From: an uncultured Coprococcus sp.
Lineage (GTDB): Bacteria; Bacillota; Clostridia; Lachnospirales; Lachnospiraceae
Length of the DNA: 8,860 bases
NCBI GenBank assembly: GCA_900557435.1
Contig: USSH01000084.1
Span: forward strand, 1 to 8,860
Direction of reading: 5' to 3'
Positions within the stretch are counted from its first letter, which is position 1. Each line of letters begins with the position of its first letter. Shown one piece after another: positions 7,531 to 8,860 of the stretch. The notes under the pieces are model-generated. The model ran no database searches and had not been told where the DNA came from. It saw only the letters and a program-made list of their open reading frames with translations. Both the position numbers and the translations under genes were made by a program.

Positions 7531-8171
7531 TATTCCATCCCCCCTTTGCCTGGGCGTTTTTCAGTTTTTCCGTCAGAAGTATCCTCTGTCTTTTTATGCC
7601 CACGCCCTCTTTTTTTCTCCAGCTGTCCTCTGCAAACGCCGACAAGTCCACAGACAATTACTATGCACACGACATTTATCTCCAATATGTATGATGCAAC
7701 AAATGCAGCTATCATGATCAATACCCCCAGATCATCCCTCTGCTTTACTATGTCTGCTCCCATATCATATGTGACCGATGCTATGACCGCAGCAACTCCA
7801 GCCTGCATTCCCTCCAGCATCTGACTGATCACCCAGTTGGCCCTGAACGCGCTGTAACAGTAAGATATGATGGATATGATAACAAATGGCGGAATGATCG
7901 TTCCGACTATAGCCACCAGTGCCCCTGCCATACCGCACAATTTGTATCCCACTGCTATCGATCCATTTACTGCGATAGGCCCAGGCGACGACTGGGCTAT
8001 AGCCACAAGATCAAGCATCTCATCCTGTTCTATCCAATGTTTTTCATCAACAAACTTTTTCTTCATAAGCGAAACGATGACATAGCCACCCCCGAAGGTA
8101 AATACACTCAGATATAATGTTGTTATGAATATCTTTAAAAGGGTCCTGCCCTTTCTTTTTTCTTTTTCCAT
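7530..8171 (-). CDS. chrA: Short-chain chromate transporter family protein (first CHR subunit)
   Basis: This 213-residue protein has one CHR domain: VFTFGGGYVIVSLM (23-36), AIAQSSPGPIAVNGSIAVGY (57-76) and a PPFVI turn (94-98), with about five or six membrane segments through residue 180. Residues 181-213 form an unusually long, strongly charged tail rich in Lys, Arg and Gly that its partner lacks. First gene of a four-gene operon. The ATG at 8171 has AGGGA (8181-8177) 5 nt upstream as a modest ribosome site. That site lies immediately outside a REP-like inverted repeat at 8184, so the native leader seems to have been replaced or invaded. It probably works with the following CHR protein as one transporter. 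Confidence 0.9.
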   Translation of the reverse strand: MEKEKRKGRTLLKIFITTLYLSVFTFGGGYVIVSLMKKKFVDEKHWIEQDEMLDLVAIAQSSPGPIAVNGSIAVGYKLCGMAGALVAIVGTIIPPFVIISIISYCYSAFRANWVISQMLEGMQAGVAAVIASVTYDMGADIVKQRDDLGVLIMIAAFVASYILEINVVCIVIVCGLVGVCRGQLEKKRGRGHKKTEDTSDGKTEKRPGKGGME

Positions 8172-8183
8172 AATAATCCCTAG

Positions 8184-8220
8184 GGGACGTTCCTTTTGTC
8201 ACGAAGAGCGTCCCTCTGTC
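8184..8220 (+). repeat. REP-like repeat, left copy
   Basis: The first 16 bases are GGGACGTTCCTTTTGT. The 5' GGGACGTTC pairs with GAGCGTCCC about 19 bases later to form an imperfect hairpin within the unit, followed by TCTGTC. Single-strand hairpins like this are what RAYT/IS200-type transposases recognise. The unit is transcribed as part of the chr leader if that operon starts upstream of it. Confidence 0.7.
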
Positions 8221-8320
8221 CCACTTTAGATATATATTCCTATCAAGTCTAAATATTTTTGCAACTAACATCTGCAATTTGCTGCATCATACTTTTTATA
8301 TCATCTTCTGTCACAGCCAT
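8203..8320 (-). pseudogene. Possible decayed 3' end of a RAYT transposase gene
   Basis: From 8320 leftward the minus strand reads MAVTEDDIKSMMQQIADVSC, then a stop at 8251-8249. In another frame it continues as FRLDRNIYLK before entering the left REP. From memory, clostridial RAYT proteins have a C-terminal region like TDEEhhKhIxxIhxVSN followed by EFQxLDRxxRxxYLKKL, so the order and spacing agree if one frameshift is assumed. The similarity is short and was judged by eye. Confidence 0.3.
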
Positions 8321-8397
8321 TGCACGTATGTTCGTTCAAGACATGTTGACAACTCTACTCATTTTATTGCCCCATATCGAGTTTTCACCTTTCGCAT

Positions 8398-8434
8398 GAC
8401 AGGGGGACACTCTCCGGTACAAAAGGAACGTCCC
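8398..8434 (-). repeat. REP-like repeat, right copy (inverted)
   Basis: Read on the minus strand from 8434, it matches the left copy at 32 of 37 positions. The differences include changes that keep pairing in the internal hairpin as wobbles (GGGACGTTC with GAGTGTCCC). Retained pairing suggests the hairpin mattered to copying or recognition. Confidence 0.7.
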
Positions 8435-8440
8435 TGATAC

Positions 8441-8449
8441 ATTCTATCA
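8441..8449 (-). promoter_or_regulatory. Candidate extended -10 promoter for the chr operon
   Basis: TGATAGAAT on the minus strand (8449-8441) has the TGn extension and a 5/6 match to TATAAT, with no good -35. It would start transcription at the edge of the right REP copy and put the whole mini-element in a leader of about 260 nt. No better minus-strand promoter was found between 8172 and 8500. Confidence 0.25.
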
Positions 8450-8467
8450 TATACTTCTACAAAGCGC

Positions 8468-8495
8468 TTTACTTCTTTTCAAAATATAGTATAAT
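8468..8495 (+). promoter_or_regulatory. Candidate promoter of the RAYT gene
   Basis: TTTACT (8468-8473) and a perfect TATAAT (8490-8495) are 16 bp apart. The start near 8502 would give a leader of about 275 nt before the RAYT ATG. The 10-bp palindrome AAAGCGCTTT (8461-8470) overlaps the -35 and could be an operator. Confidence 0.45.
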
Positions 8496-8509
8496 AGTTT
8501 ACATGTTTT

Positions 8510-8552
8510 GATTTTCTTAGACGATTGTTAAGCTATCGTATCTAATCAAATC
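8510..8552 (+). repeat. Imperfect inverted repeat near the RAYT transcript start
   Basis: Three blocks pair in order: GATTT with AAATC, TTAGA with TCTAA, and CGAT with ATCG, separated by 2-nt bulges and closed by a loop of about 9 nt. It would form at the 5' end of a transcript from the candidate promoter. It is not followed by a T run, so it is not a terminator. It could be a transposase recognition hairpin or an RNA structure limiting expression. Confidence 0.35.
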
Positions 8553-8668
8553 TTTTTCCATATGAATGATATTATATGAATCATGTTATACGAAACCCAT
8601 AGTCATTTCAAATTTTCAACAATTACTTCTTTATATTTGTAACTGCTTTTTATGTTTTTCGTAGTTGG

Positions 8669-8698
8669 TTTTTGATGGCTGTGTTTTTGATGACCGTG
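8669..8698 (+). repeat. Two tandem 15-bp repeats
   Basis: TTTTTGATGGCTGTG is followed directly by TTTTTGATGACCGTG, 13 of 15 identical with no gap. They lie 80 bp before the RAYT start. The role is unknown: they may be a small duplication or a paired binding site. Confidence 0.5.
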
Positions 8699-8777
8699 TT
8701 TTCATGAATCATATTTTAACATTTATTTTTTCCACACTGTACACATCACATTTTATCACTTTGGAGGAGGTCCTTTT

Positions 8778-8860
8778 ATGCCAAGAAAACCAAGAGCTGT
8801 ATCTGAATCAAACATTTACCACGTTGTAATTCGTGGAGCAGACCGGCAGCAAATATTTGA
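8778..8860 (+). CDS. RAYT (REP-associated tyrosine transposase), N-terminal fragment
   Basis: Only 27 complete codons fall inside the window. They begin MPRKPRAVSESNIYHVVIRG and continue ADRQQIF. This matches the N-terminus of the IS200-like Y1 transposase / RAYT family, whose members start MPRKPR and carry the IYHhhhRGhxRQxIF signature. The HUH motif and catalytic Tyr would lie beyond the edge, so activity cannot be judged. GGAGGAGG (8763-8770) lies 7 nt before the ATG. RAYTs cut and join single-stranded hairpin DNA and are thought to spread REP/REPIN sequences. The inverted REP-like doublet 343 bp upstream is the natural candidate substrate. Confidence 0.85.
   Translation, partial: MPRKPRAVSESNIYHVVIRGADRQQIF

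Larger units (their letters stand above)
8184..8434. mobile_element. REPIN-like mini-element with inverted 37-bp ends
   Basis: Two 37-bp REP-like units in inverted orientation bound this 251-bp segment. The outermost 16 bases of each (GGGACGTTCCTTTTGT and its reverse complement) match perfectly, and over 37 bases 32 agree. The interior (8221-8397) holds no intact gene, but part resembles the 3' end of a RAYT gene on the minus strand. A RAYT transposase gene starts 343 bp to the right. REP doublets of this kind are mobilised by RAYT enzymes in other bacteria. The element lies 12 bp upstream of the chr operon start codon. Confidence 0.6.
8435..8777. other. Noncoding A+T-rich leader of the RAYT gene
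   Basis: No convincing gene is seen in these 343 bases on either strand. They hold the candidate promoters, the 10-bp palindrome, an imperfect hairpin and a tandem repeat described separately, then the strong ribosome site of the RAYT gene at the right end. Stop codons are frequent in all frames, and the composition is visibly richer in A+T than the neighbouring genes. Confidence 0.6.

Noticed and set aside
7031..7657. Minus-strand open frame of 208 codons across both chr genes
   Set aside because: It is a frame shadow of two clear CHR proteins, rich in Cys, Gly and Ser, with no ribosome site.
8047..8277. Minus-strand 76-codon frame crossing the left REP
   Set aside because: It has no ribosome site and overlaps the chr start in another frame. 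Only its first part is of interest, as a possible RAYT remnant.

Overview
The window looks like a chromosomal piece of a Gram-positive Firmicute, most likely a gut Lachnospiraceae-type Clostridium relative. This is inferred from strong AGGAGG-type ribosome sites, moderate-to-low G+C, frequent ATA codons, a LytTR/GHKL two-component pair, a Gram-positive surface protein with beta-helix-type repeats, and a Firmicute-style RAYT transposase. The genus cannot be fixed from the sequence alone.

Layout. (1) Positions 1-1694, minus strand: the N-terminal 564 residues of a secreted repeat-rich surface protein that runs off the left edge. (2) Positions 1695-1990: a divergent control region with a good promoter for the surface gene and three CRCGAA repeats spaced exactly 10 bp apart, placed directly upstream of its -35 box. 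(3) Positions 1991-4098, plus strand: a LytTR response regulator and a GHKL membrane histidine kinase. (4) Positions 4082-5871, minus strand: a MarR regulator followed by a MATE efflux pump, whose 3' end overlaps the kinase by 17 bp. The marR promoter is near consensus and has a perfect 18-bp-arm inverted repeat over the predicted transcription start. (5) Positions 6058-8171, minus strand: a four-gene membrane operon of two short chromate-transporter-family proteins and two unrecognised small membrane proteins, ending in a clear intrinsic terminator. (6) Positions 8184-8434: a 251-bp mini-element bounded by inverted 37-bp REP-like repeats, sitting 12 bp in front of the first chromate-transporter gene. 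(7) Positions 8435-8860, plus strand: a noncoding leader and the first 27 codons of a RAYT (REP-associated tyrosine transposase) gene that runs off the right edge.

How the parts may work together. The two-component system probably controls the divergent surface protein, and perhaps itself, through the phased repeats. MarR probably represses itself and the MATE pump, with release by an inducing compound. The two short CHR proteins probably form one transporter. The RAYT gene and the REP-like doublet beside it look like an enzyme/substrate pair, and the doublet has become the 5' leader of the transporter operon. Part of its interior reads like a decayed RAYT 3' end.

The least conventional signals are the REP/RAYT/chr-leader arrangement and the 10-bp-phased repeats beside the LytTR system. 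No tRNA, rRNA or CRISPR array was seen.
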